A DNA stretch of 55,541 nt from Dehalococcoidia bacterium (GCA_022451965.1 JAKUNJ010000001.1:1-55541); one strand, 5' to 3'; counted from the first letter of the stretch, positions 14,582 through 25,522 are shown. A program made the numbers and translations. Notes: generated from the sequence alone by a model not told the origin.

Positions 14582-17500
14582 ATGGTTATAGCTGATAGAA
14601 ATTCATTGTCATTTGATGACAAAAAGTGGTTCAATAAAATAGAAAATGTAGTGGATGTCCCTAATCTTCTAGAGATACAAACAGAATCCTTCGAATGGCT
14701 TAAAGGAGCAGGAATTAAAGAACTGATCGAAGAAATTTCTCCAATTGAAGACTTTTCTGGAGGTCGTTTCGAAGTTAGGCTAATTGATCACGAAATTAGA
14801 GAGCCAGAATTTAACGAAGAACAATGCAGAGAAAAAGAAATAACCTTTCAAGCACCGTTGTATATAACTGTTCAACTGATAATAAAAGAAACTCAGGAAA
14901 TAAAAGAGCAAGTTTTGTTTTTTGGCCACTTACCTCAAATGACTAAAACAGGAACTTTTATTATAAATGGAGCCGAAAGAGTCATTGTCTCTCAATTAGT
15001 AAGATCACCAGGTGCATATTTCACTACAGAAACAGATCCGGCGACAGGTAGAAGTCTTTGTTCGGCAAAACTTATACCCTACAGAGGAGCTTGGATTGAA
15101 CTAGAAACATCAAATAAAGATATTATTTCAGTAAAAGTCGATAGGAAAAGAAAAGCAAATATTACTACTTTGCTAAGAGCAATTGGTTGGGATACTGATC
15201 AGAAAATCCTCAATGAATTTAAGAACGTTGACGTTGATAATAATCATAAATTTATAAAGTCCACTCTAGCAAGAGAGGGGAAAAATATAACCCAAGATGA
15301 AGCATTAATTGAATTTTATAAAAGACTCCGACCTGGAGAACCACCAAGCGTTGAAAATGCTAAAAATCTTATTGATGGAATGTTTTTCGACCCAAAGAAA
15401 TATGATTTAGGGAAAGTAGGAAGACATAAATTAAGCTCTAAATTGCTAAATACTAAATTTGATATTTCTGCACCTGCAGATGAAAGAACTCTCACCAAAG
15501 AAGATATTGTAGAAATAATTAAAAGATTAATTCAAATCAATAATGGAGAAGCAAAGAAAGATGACATTGATCATCTTGGTAATAGAAGAGTGAGAGGTGT
15601 AGGAGAACTAATTCAAAATCAAATAAGAGTTGGTTTAGTTCGAATGGAACGTGTTGTGAAAGAAAGAATGTCAACTCAAATTGATCCAGCAACCACTACA
15701 CCAGCAGCATTAATTAATATTAGACCAATTGTATCAGCACTTAGAGAATTTTTTGGAGCTTCTCAGCTTTCTCAGTTTATGGATCAAACAAACCCCCTTG
15801 CAGAGCTAACTCATAAAAGGAGATTGTCAGCTCTTGGACCAGGTGGCTTATCAAGAGATAGAGCTGGATTTGATGTTAGAGACGTACATCATTCTCACTA
15901 TGGGAGAATCTGTCCTATAGAAACACCCGAAGGTCCAAATATCGGATTGCTAGGTTCATTATCAACCTTTGGAAGAATTAATCCTTTTGGATTTATAGAG
16001 ACTCCTTACAGAAAAGTTCTAAATGAATGTGAAAGTAACTCAGATGATATTATTGGAAGAATTCCAGTTGAAGATGTTTTAGATGATAAAGGTAAAGTTT
16101 TATGTGAATCAGGCAAGGCTATAACAAAAAGTGCATATGAAGATATTTCAAAAATGTCTAAAACAAAGATAAAAGTTATACCCTTTCCTTCTTCTGATGG
16201 AAATGATGTTGATTATATGACTGCAGATGTAGAGGAAGATCATAATATTGGTCAAGCTACTACTCAAGTTGATTCAAAGGGTCAAATCATTTCAACTCAG
16301 GTGGAAGTTAGAGAAGGTGAAGGTTTTGCCCATGAACCTCCTGAAAATGTAGATTATATGGACGTATCACCTATGCAAATTGTTTCTGTTTCTACAGCAC
16401 TTATTCCTTTTTTGGAACATGATGACGCAAACAGGGCGCTTATGGGATCTAATATGCAAAGACAAGCAGTGCCATGCATAAACCCTCAATCACCTTTAGT
16501 AGGTACAGGGATGGAAAGAAGAGTAGCTATAGACTCAGGCCAAGTAATTGAATCAAGAGCAGAAGGATTAGTTACTAGTGTAACCGCAGAAAATATAATT
16601 GTAACTGATGAAGATGGTAATGACTTCCACCATGAACTATATAAATATAGAAGATCTAATCAAGGAACATGCATAAATCAAATTCCTGTAGTTAGAAAAG
16701 GTCAGAAAGTAGAGCTCAATCAACCATTAGCTGATTCAACCTCGACTGATGGAGCAGAGCTTGCCCTTGGACAAAATCTAACAGTCGCTTTCATGAGCTG
16801 GGAAGGACTAAATTATGAAGACTCTATTGTACTAAACGAAGAATTAGTAAGAAATGATAGATTTACTTCTGTTCACATTGAAAAACATGAAATTGAAGCT
16901 AGAGATACCAAGTTAGGACCTGAGGAAATCACAAGAGATATACCTAATGTTGGTGAAGAAGCCCTAACTAATTTAGACCAAGATGGAATCATAAGAATTG
17001 GTGCAAGAGTTAATCAAGGCGACATTCTTGTCGGTAAGATTACACCAAAAGGTGAAACTGAACTAACAGCTGAAGAAAAGCTTTTAAGGGCTATTTTTGG
17101 AGAAAAGGCAAGAGATGTAAAAGATAGCTCACTAAGAGTACCTCATGGACAGCATGGTAAGGTTACTGATGTGAAAATCTTAACTAAGGAAAATGGAGAT
17201 CAATTGCTTCCGGGAGTCCAAAAAATAGTAAGGGTTTGGATAGCGCATACAAGGAAAATAACTCAAGGTGACAAAATGGCAGGCAGGCATGGAAATAAAG
17301 GGGTTGTTTCAAGAGTTCTTCCGAGAGAAGATATGCCATATCTAGAAGATGGTACGCCGATTGATATCATTCTTAATCCTATTGGAGTACCAAGTAGAAT
17401 GAATTTAGGGCAAATAATGGAAACACACTTAGGGTGGGCTGCTGAAATACTTGGCTTTAAGGCTAGAACCCCTGTTTTTGATGGAGCTACTGATGTAATA

Positions 17501-18478
17501 ATCGAGGATCATCTTGCAAGAGCCTGGTTCATAACTGCATCGAATGCTGTTGATAAAACTAATCTTGATAATAAAGAGGTAGATTGGCAAGTGGTTGATG
17601 AATGGCTTGAAGAAAGAGGTTATCAAAGAGAAAAACTTTGGAGTGATGCAGCATCAAATCAAGGGTCAGCAAGAGATGCTTGTCTTTCAATATGGCTCAA
17701 GGAATATACAGATGAAAAAGCTGATGATCTAAAACCAACTGGACTAATGCAAAAAGCTCTAGAAATCTCAAGGGAAAAAGATTTGTCGGCACCAATATTT
17801 GGTAAACAAAAAGTTTATGATGGTAAAACCGGTATACCTTTCAAAAGTCAAATTACAGTTGGAAGAGTTTACATGATGAAGCTCATACACTTAGTTGAAG
17901 ATAAAATCCATGCAAGATCTACTGGGCCATATTCATTAATTACTCAGCAACCTCTTGGTGGTAAGGCCCAGTTTGGAGGACAAAGATTTGGAGAGATGGA
18001 AGTATGGGCACTTGAAGCATATTCAGCTGCTTATACATTACAAGAGATGCTAACAATTAAATCTGATGATGTTGTTGGAAGAGTAAAGACATATGAAGCA
18101 ATAGTCAAAGGTGAGCAAGTAATCCAACCTGGAGTACCAGAATCTTTCCATGTTTTACTAAAAGAGCTACAAGGTCTAGGCCTTTCAATTGAATTGTTAA
18201 ATAAAAGTATGTCTGAAGAATTACCGCTAGGTTCAGCAGCTCCAACTGGTGAAATAGACTGGAATGATATGTTAGATATTTCTGATTTGGATGATGATTC
18301 AAACGAAGATATGAACCTTTCCTCTGATTCAGATGAAGAATCAGATATAACAGATAAAGAAAGCGAAATAGCAAATAGTAATGAAGAAGTAATTGATGAT
18401 GCTGAAATTTCATTAGAGACTAAGTTTGAAGAAGAAATTGAAGATTCGGAAGACACGGAAGACACGGAAGACAAATAA
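14582..18478 (+). CDS. rpoB: DNA-directed RNA polymerase subunit beta
   Basis: The 1298-residue beta subunit has all the expected landmarks. The rifampicin-pocket segment runs from Q395 (Q-L-S-Q-F-M-D) through H411 and S416 ([12 protein letters not shown]), with wild-type sensitive residues. [12 protein letters not shown] follows, then [12 protein letters not shown] and the C-terminal clamp region ([15 protein letters not shown]). After the normal end it carries about 60 extra residues, very rich in Asp/Glu/Ser, ending in a threefold E-D-T repeat made by 9-bp direct repeats. The Shine-Dalgarno TGGAGAA precedes ATG. It is followed by rpoC after 44 bp, in the same operon. Confidence 0.98.
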   Translation: MVIADRNSLSFDDKKWFNKIENVVDVPNLLEIQTESFEWLKGAGIKELIEEISPIEDFSGGRFEVRLIDHEIREPEFNEEQCREKEITFQAPLYITVQLIIKETQEIKEQVLFFGHLPQMTKTGTFIINGAERVIVSQLVRSPGAYFTTETDPATGRSLCSAKLIPYRGAWIELETSNKDIISVKVDRKRKANITTLLRAIGWDTDQKILNEFKNVDVDNNHKFIKSTLAREGKNITQDEALIEFYKRLRPGEPPSVENAKNLIDGMFFDPKKYDLGKVGRHKLSSKLLNTKFDISAPADERTLTKEDIVEIIKRLIQINNGEAKKDDIDHLGNRRVRGVGELIQNQIRVGLVRMERVVKERMSTQIDPATTTPAALINIRPIVSALREFFGASQLSQFMDQTNPLAELTHKRRLSALGPGGLSRDRAGFDVRDVHHSHYGRICPIETPEGPNIGLLGSLSTFGRINPFGFIETPYRKVLNECESNSDDIIGRIPVEDVLDDKGKVLCESGKAITKSAYEDISKMSKTKIKVIPFPSSDGNDVDYMTADVEEDHNIGQATTQVDSKGQIISTQVEVREGEGFAHEPPENVDYMDVSPMQIVSVSTALIPFLEHDDANRALMGSNMQRQAVPCINPQSPLVGTGMERRVAIDSGQVIESRAEGLVTSVTAENIIVTDEDGNDFHHELYKYRRSNQGTCINQIPVVRKGQKVELNQPLADSTSTDGAELALGQNLTVAFMSWEGLNYEDSIVLNEELVRNDRFTSVHIEKHEIEARDTKLGPEEITRDIPNVGEEALTNLDQDGIIRIGARVNQGDILVGKITPKGETELTAEEKLLRAIFGEKARDVKDSSLRVPHGQHGKVTDVKILTKENGDQLLPGVQKIVRVWIAHTRKITQGDKMAGRHGNKGVVSRVLPREDMPYLEDGTPIDIILNPIGVPSRMNLGQIMETHLGWAAEILGFKARTPVFDGATDVIIEDHLARAWFITASNAVDKTNLDNKEVDWQVVDEWLEERGYQREKLWSDAASNQGSARDACLSIWLKEYTDEKADDLKPTGLMQKALEISREKDLSAPIFGKQKVYDGKTGIPFKSQITVGRVYMMKLIHLVEDKIHARSTGPYSLITQQPLGGKAQFGGQRFGEMEVWALEAYSAAYTLQEMLTIKSDDVVGRVKTYEAIVKGEQVIQPGVPESFHVLLKELQGLGLSIELLNKSMSEELPLGSAAPTGEIDWNDMLDISDLDDDSNEDMNLSSDSDEESDITDKESEIANSNEEVIDDAEISLETKFEEEIEDSEDTEDTEDK

Positions 18479-18522
18479 AAAAAAACTAATTTATAATTTT
18501 AGATTTATAACAGGAGAAAAAA

Positions 18523-21500
18523 ATGACAACTAAATCATCCTCAGATTTTAATTCAATAAGGATCTCACTTGCATCACCTGATCAAATTAAGGCCTGGTCT
18601 TATGGAGAAGTTACAAAGCCAGAAACCATTAATTATAGAACCCTAAGACCAGAAAAAGATGGTTTGTTTTGTGAAAAAATCTTTGGTCCAACGAAAGACT
18701 GGGAATGTTACTGTGGTAAATATAAAAAAATACGTTATAAAGGCGTGATTTGTGACAGATGTGGAGTTGAAGTAACAAGAGCAAAGGTTAGAAGAGAAAG
18801 AATGGGTCACATAAAACTAGCTGCACCTGTTGCTCATATTTGGTTTTCAAAAAGCACTCCTTCAAGACTAGGCTTGTTATTAGATGTTTCTCCCAAAAAT
18901 CTAGAAAGAGTCCTTTATTTTGCACAATATATAGTTACAGAAATTAATGACAATGAAAAATTAGACGCAATAAATTTTTTCAAGCAAGATTCAGAACAGA
19001 AGATAGGTGAAATAAAGTCAAGGCTTGCAAATATATTAGAATCGAAAGAATATCTGGAGGAATTAGAAAGACTTGAAATTAAAGTAAAAAAATCTGATGC
19101 GAAAAAACCTGAAAAACTAGAAGAACTTATAAAAAATACTTATGAAGAAATTATTAATGATGAAGAAACAAAAACTGAAGAAACCATTCAAGACCTTGAG
19201 TCTCTTGAGGTAATGCAACTTCTTACTGAAGCTAAATATAGAGAGTATAGAGATAAATTTGGTCCAGTTTTTGTTGCTGAAATGGGAGCTGAAGCTATAC
19301 TAAAAATTCTCAAAGAATTTGATCTTGATAAAGCTACAGCTGAATTAATCGAAGAAATAAGACAGACCTCTGGTCAGAGAAGAAAAAAAGCAATCAAAAG
19401 ACTAAGAGTGATTGAAAGCTTCAAGCAAAGTGGTAACAAGCCAGAGTGGATGATACTAACAATATTGCCGGTTCTTCCTCCCGAGCTTCATCCTATGGTT
19501 CAGCTTGATGGAGGTAGATTCGCTACTTCAGATTTAAATGATCTTTACCGAAGAGTTATAAACAGAAATAATAGATTAAAGCATCTTTTAGACCTTCAAG
19601 CTCCTGAAATAATAATTAGAAATGAAAAAAGAATGCTACAAGAAGCTGTTGATGCCTTGGTAGATAATGGAAGAAGAGGCAGGCCAATTCTTGGTTCTCA
19701 CAACCATAAACTAAAATCTCTTACAGATTTGTTAAGAGGTAAACAAGGAAGATTTAGGCAAAATCTACTTGGAAAAAGAGTAGATTATTCGGGAAGATCC
19801 GTAATTATATCTGGACCACAATTAAAATTAGACGAATGCGGTCTTCCAAAGAAAATGGCCCTAGAGTTATTTAAACCTTTTGTTATGAACTCCCTAGTTG
19901 TCAAAGGTTATGCTCATAATATTAAATCAGCTAAAAGACTCGCAGAAAAATCCCAGCCTGAAATTTGGGATATTTTAGAAGAAGTTATAAAAGATCATCC
20001 TGTTTTACTTAACAGAGCGCCAACACTTCATAGGTTAGGAATTCAAGCCTTTCAACCAGTTTTAGTTGAAGGATCTGCAATACAATTACATCCTTTAGTT
20101 TGCACAGCTTTTAATGCTGATTTTGATGGCGACCAAATGGCGGTACATGTTCCTCTTTCAAGAGAATCTGTTCTGGAAGCAAAAAAAATAATGCTATCAA
20201 CAAATAATATGCTTGCCCCTAGGTCTGGAGAGCCAATCGTAGCTCCAAACTTAGATATGGTCTTGGGTATATACTATCTAACGGGAGTTGATAATCAATC
20301 AGATGATAATAAAAAAATGAGTTTCAACTCCAAAGAGTCTGCAATTTTTGCATATGAAACTGAAACTCTTGGACTCAGAGATACAATTGTTGTAAAAATT
20401 AATGATGAGTTTATTGAAACAACGATTGGTAGGATACTTTGGAATAATATCATTCCTGAAGAATTAGGTTTTAGAAACATTCAGTTCACCAAATCAACTA
20501 TAGAGGATTTAGTATCTGAGTGCTATGGAATCTTGGGAAAAGATGTTACTACATTAGTTCTTGATGATATTAAGGACATTGGTTTTAAGTTCGCAACGCA
20601 ATCAGGCACAACTATAGCTATAAAAGATATTGTTACACCTCCTCAAAAGCAATCTTTACTTTCTTCTGCAGATCAGAAGATTCGAAGGTTAGATGAACAA
20701 TACATGGAGGGTATGATAACTGAGACTGAGAGATATCAAAGTTCAATTAGTGTTTGGGAAGATGTATCGAAAAAAATGGAAACTGCAGTTTCTGACTCAC
20801 TCCCCAATTATGCAGGAATCTATTCCATGGCAGATTCTGGTGCTAAAGGTAACTTAGCCCAAATAAAACAAATGGCAGGTATGAGAGGCCTTATGTCAGA
20901 TCCCAAAGGTAGAATTATTGAACTTCCAATCAGGTCTTCATTTGCTGAAGGACTTAGTGTTATGGAATATTTTATTTCTACACATGGAGCAAGAAAAGGT
21001 TTGGCAGATACTGCGCTTAGAACTGCTGATTCAGGTTACCTTACAAGAAGACTTGCTGATGTTGCTCAAGATCTCATTATTAACAAAGAAGAAGACGAAG
21101 GAGCTGTTGGTATAAAAATAACAAAAGATACAGACGGAATGGGAAGTACTTTATCTGACAGAATAGTTAGTAGGTTCCCATCAATACCTGTAACTCATCC
21201 AGAAACCGGAGAGGTTATCTGTGACACAGATACAATAATTAGTCCCCAAATAGCTAAAGATATTGAAACAGCCGGAATCGAAGAAGTTTGGTGCTACTCT
21301 CCATTATCATCTAATGCTAAAAAAGGAATTTCTCAAAAAAGCTATGGAGCATCATTAGCAACTGGAAAAACGGCAATGATGGGCGAAGCAGTTGGTATTA
21401 TTGCCGCTCAATCTATTGGGGAGCCGGGTACACAGCTAACAATGAGAACATTCCATACTGGTGGTATTGCTGGATCTGACATTACTTCTGGTCTTCCAAG

Positions 21501-22689
21501 AGTAATAGAACTATTTGAAGCCAGAATACCTAAAGGTGTTTCAATCCTGTCAGAAATATCTGGAATAGTAAAACTTGGAAATGTTGGAGATTTGAGGGTA
21601 GTTAGAGTTGCAAATACAGAAAAAAATTCTATAACTACTCAAATACCAGATACTCACAGGGCTATAGTTAAGTCAGGGCAAAGAATAGGTGTAGGAGAAT
21701 CTATAACTTCCATAAAAAAATCTTTGGTATCAAAACTAAAGAATGATGAAAATTTCGAGCAGCTATCACAAGATATTGTTGCTCCCTATGAAGGGCTTGT
21801 AACAGTAACTAAAGGTGAAATAACTATTACTTGGGAAGATGAGAATGAAAGAGAATATGCAATACCTGCAGCATCAGAGCTATTGGTATCTGATGGACAA
21901 AAAATTATAGCGGGTGACCCAATAACCTCTGGTCCCAAAAATCCTCATGAAATATTAAGAATCCAAGGAGTGGAAGAAGTACAAGCTTATCTTGTCTCTG
22001 AAGTTCAAACAGTTTATAGATCTCAGGGAGTTCATATTCATGATAAACATATTGAAGTTATTCTTAGGCAGATGCTAAGAAAAATTAGAATTGAAAACGC
22101 TGGTGATACTGGTTTACTTCCTGGAGAATTAATAGATAAGTTTGACTTTGATGAGTTAAATGCAAAAATGTTAGAAGAAAATAAGGAGCCTGCTGAAGCG
22201 ATACCTGTATTACTTGGAGTAACCAGAGCTTCTCTAGTTACAGATTCATTTTTAGCTGCAGCTAGTTTCCAAGAAACTGCGAGGGTACTAACTGAAGCTG
22301 CTGTAAATGGTTCAGTTGATCAACTGTCTGGATTAAAAGAAAATGTTATTATTGGAAGGCTAATACCTGCTAGAATGGATCAATCTCCCGAAGGTTTAGA
22401 GCTTTTAGGAATTGACAAAGATAATTCAATGCTGGAAGGTGATAGCCTTACTGGAATGACTGAAGCTCCAGCTACATTTGAAGAGGCATTAGCTGCTATA
22501 GCTAACGATGATTCTGAGGAATCTATAGAAAATTTAGTTTCAGAAACAACAGATAATGTTTCATCGGATAATAAAAATCAGACAGATTTATCTGAAGAAC
22601 TAGATCTTGGTGAAATTGACCTTGGTGAAGTTGACCTTGATGAAGTTGACCTTGATGAAGATATAGATGAAAACCTAGATAAGAAATAG
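18523..22689 (+). CDS. rpoC: DNA-directed RNA polymerase subunit beta' lacking the second zinc site
   Basis: The 1388-residue beta' subunit carries the N-terminal zinc ribbon with C62, C64, C77 and C80 intact. The catalytic motif N-A-D-F-D-G-D has metal ligands D533, D535 and D537. The trigger-loop/bridge region [18 protein letters not shown] is also intact. The second zinc site, which in E. coli uses C814, C888, C895 and C898, is replaced by E859, S930, S937 and S940 with the same 7- and 3-residue spacing in the final three. The C-terminus has an acidic extension of D-L-G-E-I/V repeats from 15-bp tandem repeats. The Shine-Dalgarno CAGGAGA precedes ATG. Confidence 0.98.
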   Translation: MTTKSSSDFNSIRISLASPDQIKAWSYGEVTKPETINYRTLRPEKDGLFCEKIFGPTKDWECYCGKYKKIRYKGVICDRCGVEVTRAKVRRERMGHIKLAAPVAHIWFSKSTPSRLGLLLDVSPKNLERVLYFAQYIVTEINDNEKLDAINFFKQDSEQKIGEIKSRLANILESKEYLEELERLEIKVKKSDAKKPEKLEELIKNTYEEIINDEETKTEETIQDLESLEVMQLLTEAKYREYRDKFGPVFVAEMGAEAILKILKEFDLDKATAELIEEIRQTSGQRRKKAIKRLRVIESFKQSGNKPEWMILTILPVLPPELHPMVQLDGGRFATSDLNDLYRRVINRNNRLKHLLDLQAPEIIIRNEKRMLQEAVDALVDNGRRGRPILGSHNHKLKSLTDLLRGKQGRFRQNLLGKRVDYSGRSVIISGPQLKLDECGLPKKMALELFKPFVMNSLVVKGYAHNIKSAKRLAEKSQPEIWDILEEVIKDHPVLLNRAPTLHRLGIQAFQPVLVEGSAIQLHPLVCTAFNADFDGDQMAVHVPLSRESVLEAKKIMLSTNNMLAPRSGEPIVAPNLDMVLGIYYLTGVDNQSDDNKKMSFNSKESAIFAYETETLGLRDTIVVKINDEFIETTIGRILWNNIIPEELGFRNIQFTKSTIEDLVSECYGILGKDVTTLVLDDIKDIGFKFATQSGTTIAIKDIVTPPQKQSLLSSADQKIRRLDEQYMEGMITETERYQSSISVWEDVSKKMETAVSDSLPNYAGIYSMADSGAKGNLAQIKQMAGMRGLMSDPKGRIIELPIRSSFAEGLSVMEYFISTHGARKGLADTALRTADSGYLTRRLADVAQDLIINKEEDEGAVGIKITKDTDGMGSTLSDRIVSRFPSIPVTHPETGEVICDTDTIISPQIAKDIETAGIEEVWCYSPLSSNAKKGISQKSYGASLATGKTAMMGEAVGIIAAQSIGEPGTQLTMRTFHTGGIAGSDITSGLPRVIELFEARIPKGVSILSEISGIVKLGNVGDLRVVRVANTEKNSITTQIPDTHRAIVKSGQRIGVGESITSIKKSLVSKLKNDENFEQLSQDIVAPYEGLVTVTKGEITITWEDENEREYAIPAASELLVSDGQKIIAGDPITSGPKNPHEILRIQGVEEVQAYLVSEVQTVYRSQGVHIHDKHIEVILRQMLRKIRIENAGDTGLLPGELIDKFDFDELNAKMLEENKEPAEAIPVLLGVTRASLVTDSFLAAASFQETARVLTEAAVNGSVDQLSGLKENVIIGRLIPARMDQSPEGLELLGIDKDNSMLEGDSLTGMTEAPATFEEALAAIANDDSEESIENLVSETTDNVSSDNKNQTDLSEELDLGEIDLGEVDLDEVDLDEDIDENLDKK

Positions 22690-22695
22690 CCTATT

Positions 22696-22772
22696 GGGCG
22701 GTTAGCTCAGCTGGCTAGAGCGCGTCGTTGACATCGACGAGGTCACAGGTTCAAGTCCTGTATCGCCCACCA
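22696..22772 (+). tRNA. tRNA-Val (GAC)
   Basis: A complete cloverleaf. Acceptor GGGCGGT pairs with ATCGCCC (one G-U). The D arm is GCTC/GAGC, the anticodon stem CGTCG/CGACG with loop TTGACAT (anticodon GAC), and the T arm ACAGG/CCTGT with loop TTCAAGT. The discriminator is A and the CCA is encoded. It starts 6 bp after the rpoC stop, so it is probably processed from the rpoBC transcript. Confidence 0.97.
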
Positions 22773-22815
22773 GTATCCAGTAAAATATTTATTTATAAAT
22801 TTATGATTAAAGATT

Positions 22816-23664
22816 ATGACATCTAACACATTAGAAATTTTTCAATCAGATAATATTACTATCTTAAATAAATTAGAATCAAATTCTATAGATCTTATAT
22901 ACATAGATCCCCCATTCAATACCGGCAAAGTACAATCAAGAACTAGGATAAAAACAAAAAGATCCTTAAATGGAGATAGGATTGGATTTAAAGGCTATTC
23001 ATACAAAACTGAAATTCTAGGTGAACAAAATTATAAAGATATTTTTGATGACTATATAGGTTTTTTAGAAAAAAGAATTTTAGAATCGAAGCGTATATTA
23101 AAAAGAGAAGGTAGTTTTTTTTTACATTTAGACTATAGAGAAATTCATTATGCAAAAATTCTATGCGATAAAATTTTTGGAAGAGAATCGTTTGTAAATG
23201 AAATTATCTGGTCTTACGATTATGGAGCAAGAAGTAAAAAAAAATGGTCAACAAAGCATGATAATATTCTTTGGTATGCAATGAATCCTAAAAAATATAC
23301 ATTTAATTATGATTCTATTGACAGAATACCATATATGGCACCAGGTTTAGTGGGACCAGAAAAAGCAGCAAAAGGTAAGCCACCTACTGATTCTTGGTGG
23401 CAAACAATAGTTAGTCCAAATAGTAGAGAAAAAACAGGCTACCCTACACAAAAACCCATTGCAATTATGAATAGAATAATAAAAGTCCACTCTAATGAAA
23501 ATGATAAGATTTTGGATTTTTTTGCTGGATCAGGCTCTACAGGTGAGGCGGCTATAGAAAATAATAGAAATGCGATTCTTATTGATAATAACCCTCAAGC
23601 AATTTCAACTATGAAAAATAGATTTAAGAATCATAAAAATGTAATATTTTATGAAAATTTATGA
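22816..23664 (+). CDS. Solitary DNA methyltransferase (beta-class N6-adenine/N4-cytosine)
   Basis: 282 residues. Motif IV Y-I-D-P-P-F (D31-P-P-F34) comes first and the SAM-binding motif I D-F-F-A-G-S-G-S-T-G (about 234-243) last, which defines the beta class. The central part is short, leaving little room for a target-recognition domain. Y-P-T-Q-K-P just before motif I is typical of the family. No restriction endonuclease is nearby, so it is probably an orphan regulatory methylase or a remnant of a system. It lies 43 bp after tRNA-Val and begins a patch of orphan genes. TATGAT lies 8 bp before the ATG and no Shine-Dalgarno is seen. Confidence 0.88.
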   Translation: MTSNTLEIFQSDNITILNKLESNSIDLIYIDPPFNTGKVQSRTRIKTKRSLNGDRIGFKGYSYKTEILGEQNYKDIFDDYIGFLEKRILESKRILKREGSFFLHLDYREIHYAKILCDKIFGRESFVNEIIWSYDYGARSKKKWSTKHDNILWYAMNPKKYTFNYDSIDRIPYMAPGLVGPEKAAKGKPPTDSWWQTIVSPNSREKTGYPTQKPIAIMNRIIKVHSNENDKILDFFAGSGSTGEAAIENNRNAILIDNNPQAISTMKNRFKNHKNVIFYENL

Positions 23665-23678
23665 TTTATTTATTCTTT

Positions 23679-23710
23679 TATTTGAAAATATTTTTTAATT
23701 CATCCATAAT
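23679..23710 (+). promoter_or_regulatory. Promoter with leaderless geometry before the DUF1289 gene
   Basis: TTGAAA, a 17-bp AT-rich spacer and CATAAT (ending at about 23710), then 6 bp TTTTAT and ATG 23717. This repeats the -35/-10/start spacing of the 7.6-10.7 kb repeat family, but the spacer differs in sequence. Confidence 0.6.
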
Positions 23711-23716
23711 TTTTAT

Positions 23717-23896
23717 ATGAAAGACATTTCTTCCCCTTGTATCAAACATTGCACTTATGATTATAGTAATAGTTTTTGTACTGGGTGCCTAAGATCTAAA
23801 GAAGAAATTTCTAAATGGATCTATCTTAGTGAAGAATCAAGATTAGAAATAATGAAATTAATCCCAACAAGAAGAAATAGGCTTGATAATTTATGA
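23717..23896 (+). CDS. DUF1289 family small cysteine-rich protein
   Basis: 59 residues. The pattern S-P-C-I-K-H-C followed by F-C-T-G-C-L-R-S (C8, C12, C21, C24) and E-E-I-S-K-W matches DUF1289, a family of short proteins presumed to bind a metal or an Fe-S cluster through the four cysteines. The C-terminus is basic. The stop overlaps the next start (ATGA at 23893), so the two are translationally coupled. No Shine-Dalgarno is visible and the start sits 6 bp after CATAAT. Confidence 0.8.
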   Translation: MKDISSPCIKHCTYDYSNSFCTGCLRSKEEISKWIYLSEESRLEIMKLIPTRRNRLDNL

Positions 23897-24483
23897 TTTG
23901 GATAAAAAAAATCAAGAATTTCTTTAGAGATAAATCGAGAGATAATTTATGTAAACATTTAAGAACTATAGGCGTAGATGTATCTTTTGCTGAAAGAGGT
24001 ATCCCAGAAGAAAAACTTTTTAATCCATGGCATAGAAGAAGTTTAGGTGTAATTAATATTAATTCAGATTATCTAATAAGTTACATAAATATTATAAAAA
24101 GAGACAGAGGTAAAAATACTCCTCCAAGATGGTGGTATTATTTTGCAATTCCATCAAAAACATCTAAAGATAAAAAAAATTATATTGAAGTGAAATCCAA
24201 AAAAAATAAATCCTTTTTTGGTATTGGTAAAGAAAAAAGTTTTGAGTGGCTATCAAATAATAATGGAGAATATCTAGCAAAAAAGTTTACTAATGATTCG
24301 GAGATTAATTCTCTTGTAAGTTTAGGAAATATAAGAGTACAAAGTTTGCATGAAAAATTTTCTGGCTACAGCATTGAGCTTGAATTTATTGGAAAAGCCA
24401 TAAAAAATAGTACACTAGATATTAATCATTGGAATGCATTAAATAAAATAGCAAGACTATTTATTGAAAATAGAATTGATTAG
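23893..24483 (+). CDS. Hypothetical protein, 196 aa
   Basis: I do not recognise this family. It is basic and Asn/Lys/Ser-rich with no signal peptide or membrane segment. Notable stretches are F-N-P-W-H-R-R-S-L-G (residues about 42-51), a P-P-R-W-W-Y-Y-F segment (about 77-84) and an N-H-W-N-A-L-N-K-I-A end helix. It is coupled to the DUF1289 gene by an ATGA overlap, which suggests the two products act together. It could be a nucleic-acid-binding or phage-like protein, but this is a guess. Confidence 0.65.
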   Translation: MIWIKKIKNFFRDKSRDNLCKHLRTIGVDVSFAERGIPEEKLFNPWHRRSLGVININSDYLISYINIIKRDRGKNTPPRWWYYFAIPSKTSKDKKNYIEVKSKKNKSFFGIGKEKSFEWLSNNNGEYLAKKFTNDSEINSLVSLGNIRVQSLHEKFSGYSIELEFIGKAIKNSTLDINHWNALNKIARLFIENRID

Positions 24484-24516
24484 ATAATAAATAAATAACA
24501 AAAATAAAATTAAATA

Positions 24517-24879
24517 ATGGAGTCTATATTGAATTCAAAGACAGGAAATATTATTAATTCTGTATCACTTATTCTTATGGGGATATGGGGATTTATTGAA
24601 GTTTCCTCACCTACTGCATTTATACCCTCTATATTTGGAATCCTCATATTTATTTGCTACCTTCTATCCAGAAAAAATCATAAACTAAACATAATTTTTT
24701 CTCATATAGCTATAATCTTGACTGTATTGATTTTAGTTGCGCTTGCTGGAACAAGACTTACTACATCAATTGAAGAAGGAGGTTGGGGTTTATTAAGATT
24801 AATTGTGATGCTTGGAACATGCTCATTTTCAATTGTTGTATTTATATATAGTTTTATTCAAGCAAGAAAAAACAAATAG
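24517..24879 (+). CDS. Small membrane protein with four predicted helices (120 aa)
   Basis: Four hydrophobic segments (about 13-30, 32-48, 57-77 and 90-113) with short loops, one of them charged (R-K-N-H-K). No family is recognised. TAAAAT lies 6 bp before the ATG and no Shine-Dalgarno is visible, matching the leaderless pattern. It is followed 5 bp later by another small membrane protein. Confidence 0.65.
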   Translation: MESILNSKTGNIINSVSLILMGIWGFIEVSSPTAFIPSIFGILIFICYLLSRKNHKLNIIFSHIAIILTVLILVALAGTRLTTSIEEGGWGLLRLIVMLGTCSFSIVVFIYSFIQARKNK

Positions 24880-24884
24880 TAGTG

Positions 24885-25028
24885 ATGTATAAAGCTTATA
24901 TTCTCGCTATTTTATATGGATTTTTAGTAGGTGGCTTTTTTGGATTATGGCTAGGACTTGGAGTTTTTATAGGTGTAATTATTGGTATACTAACTGCTGC
25001 ATTAACGATTTACTCAGAAAAAATTAGA
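24885..25028 (+). CDS. Gly-rich two-helix small membrane protein (47 aa)
   Basis: 47 residues, almost wholly hydrophobic, with many glycines in a G-x-x-x-G-like spacing (Y-G-F-L-V-G-G-F-F-G-L-W-L-G-L-G). Positive residues lie near the N-terminus and a short E-K-N tail ends it. It starts 5 bp after the preceding membrane gene and is likely co-translated. It could be a small holin-like, toxin or accessory protein; no function can be assigned. Confidence 0.5.
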
Positions 25029-25134
25029 AAGAAAAATAAAGAATAATAAATATTCAGATATAATTTAAGAGAATACATTATCTTATTTATATTTTCTAAT
25101 AAAATATAAAATAAACAAAATCAGAATATTAATT

Positions 25135-25242
25135 ATGATAAAAAAAGAAGTTTCCAACTCAGTATTAAGTATATTTCTTTCTTATATTGGAGCTATTATA
25201 ATTGGAGCTATTATGGGAATAGCTCTATGTAAATTAGTTTGA
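25135..25242 (+). CDS. Single-pass small membrane protein (35 aa)
   Basis: 35 residues: charged start (M-I-K-K-E), then one helix with a repeated G-A-I-I-I-G-A-I-M-G motif, ending C-K-L-V. The G-A-I duplication comes from a short DNA repeat (GGAGCTATTAT, twice). No Shine-Dalgarno is visible. Weakly supported as a gene; it sits among similar small membrane frames. Confidence 0.35.
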   Translation: MIKKEVSNSVLSIFLSYIGAIIIGAIMGIALCKLV

Positions 25243-25522
25243 GAAATAATTTTTATTTAGGTACTTGAGATCTAGAATAATACTATATTTTATAATGTCA
25301 GTTTTTGTATTTGCTTTTTTCATTGAGCGAATCATTTTCTAATAAGTTGTTAAGTTAACTAAAAATTCATAAATTCATAACTTTGGTCTCTAAGAACTTT
25401 TTGATACTTTTTGATAAAGTTCTTAGAGACCTCATTTTATTTTGGGGTTTTGTTTACCCTAAAGATAAATATAGATATCCAGCGTAAATGGAATAATAAT
25501 TAGTTATAAATAGAGGCAAAAA
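25243..25522. other. Gene-poor AT-rich gap before the second DapA-like gene
   Basis: With 25029-25134 this is the longest stretch in the window without a solid gene. It holds a 15-codon frame at 25295 (judged to be chance), the small palindrome GTTAAGTTAAC, the direct repeat AATTCATA (twice) and the strong inverted repeat at 25385-25431. A promoter for the gene at 25523 is expected here, but I cannot fix its position. Confidence 0.5.
25385..25431. repeat. Perfect 16-bp inverted repeat (hairpin)
   Basis: GGTCTCTAAGAACTTT (25385-25400) is the exact reverse complement of 25416-25431. The 15-nt loop TTGATACTTTTTGAT repeats ACTTTTTGAT from the stem edge. Downstream is TCATTTTATTTTGGGG, a poor U tract, so it may be a bidirectional terminator or an RNA element rather than a classical terminator. 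Confidence 0.85.

Noticed and set aside
18031-18474. Long antisense frame opposite the rpoB 3' end (147 codons)
   Set aside because: It mirrors the acidic Asp/Glu/Ser tail of RpoB and encodes a low-complexity Ser-rich product. No RBS or promoter; a compositional shadow.
22816-23664. Restriction-modification system
   Set aside because: Only the methyltransferase is recognisable; neighbouring proteins show no nuclease motifs.
25295-25342. 15-residue hydrophobic frame
   Set aside because: Too short, with no RBS and no neighbour context; not distinguishable from chance.
22696-25522. Integrated element with tRNA-Val as attachment site
   Set aside because: No integrase is present, and I find no second copy of the tRNA 3' end downstream.
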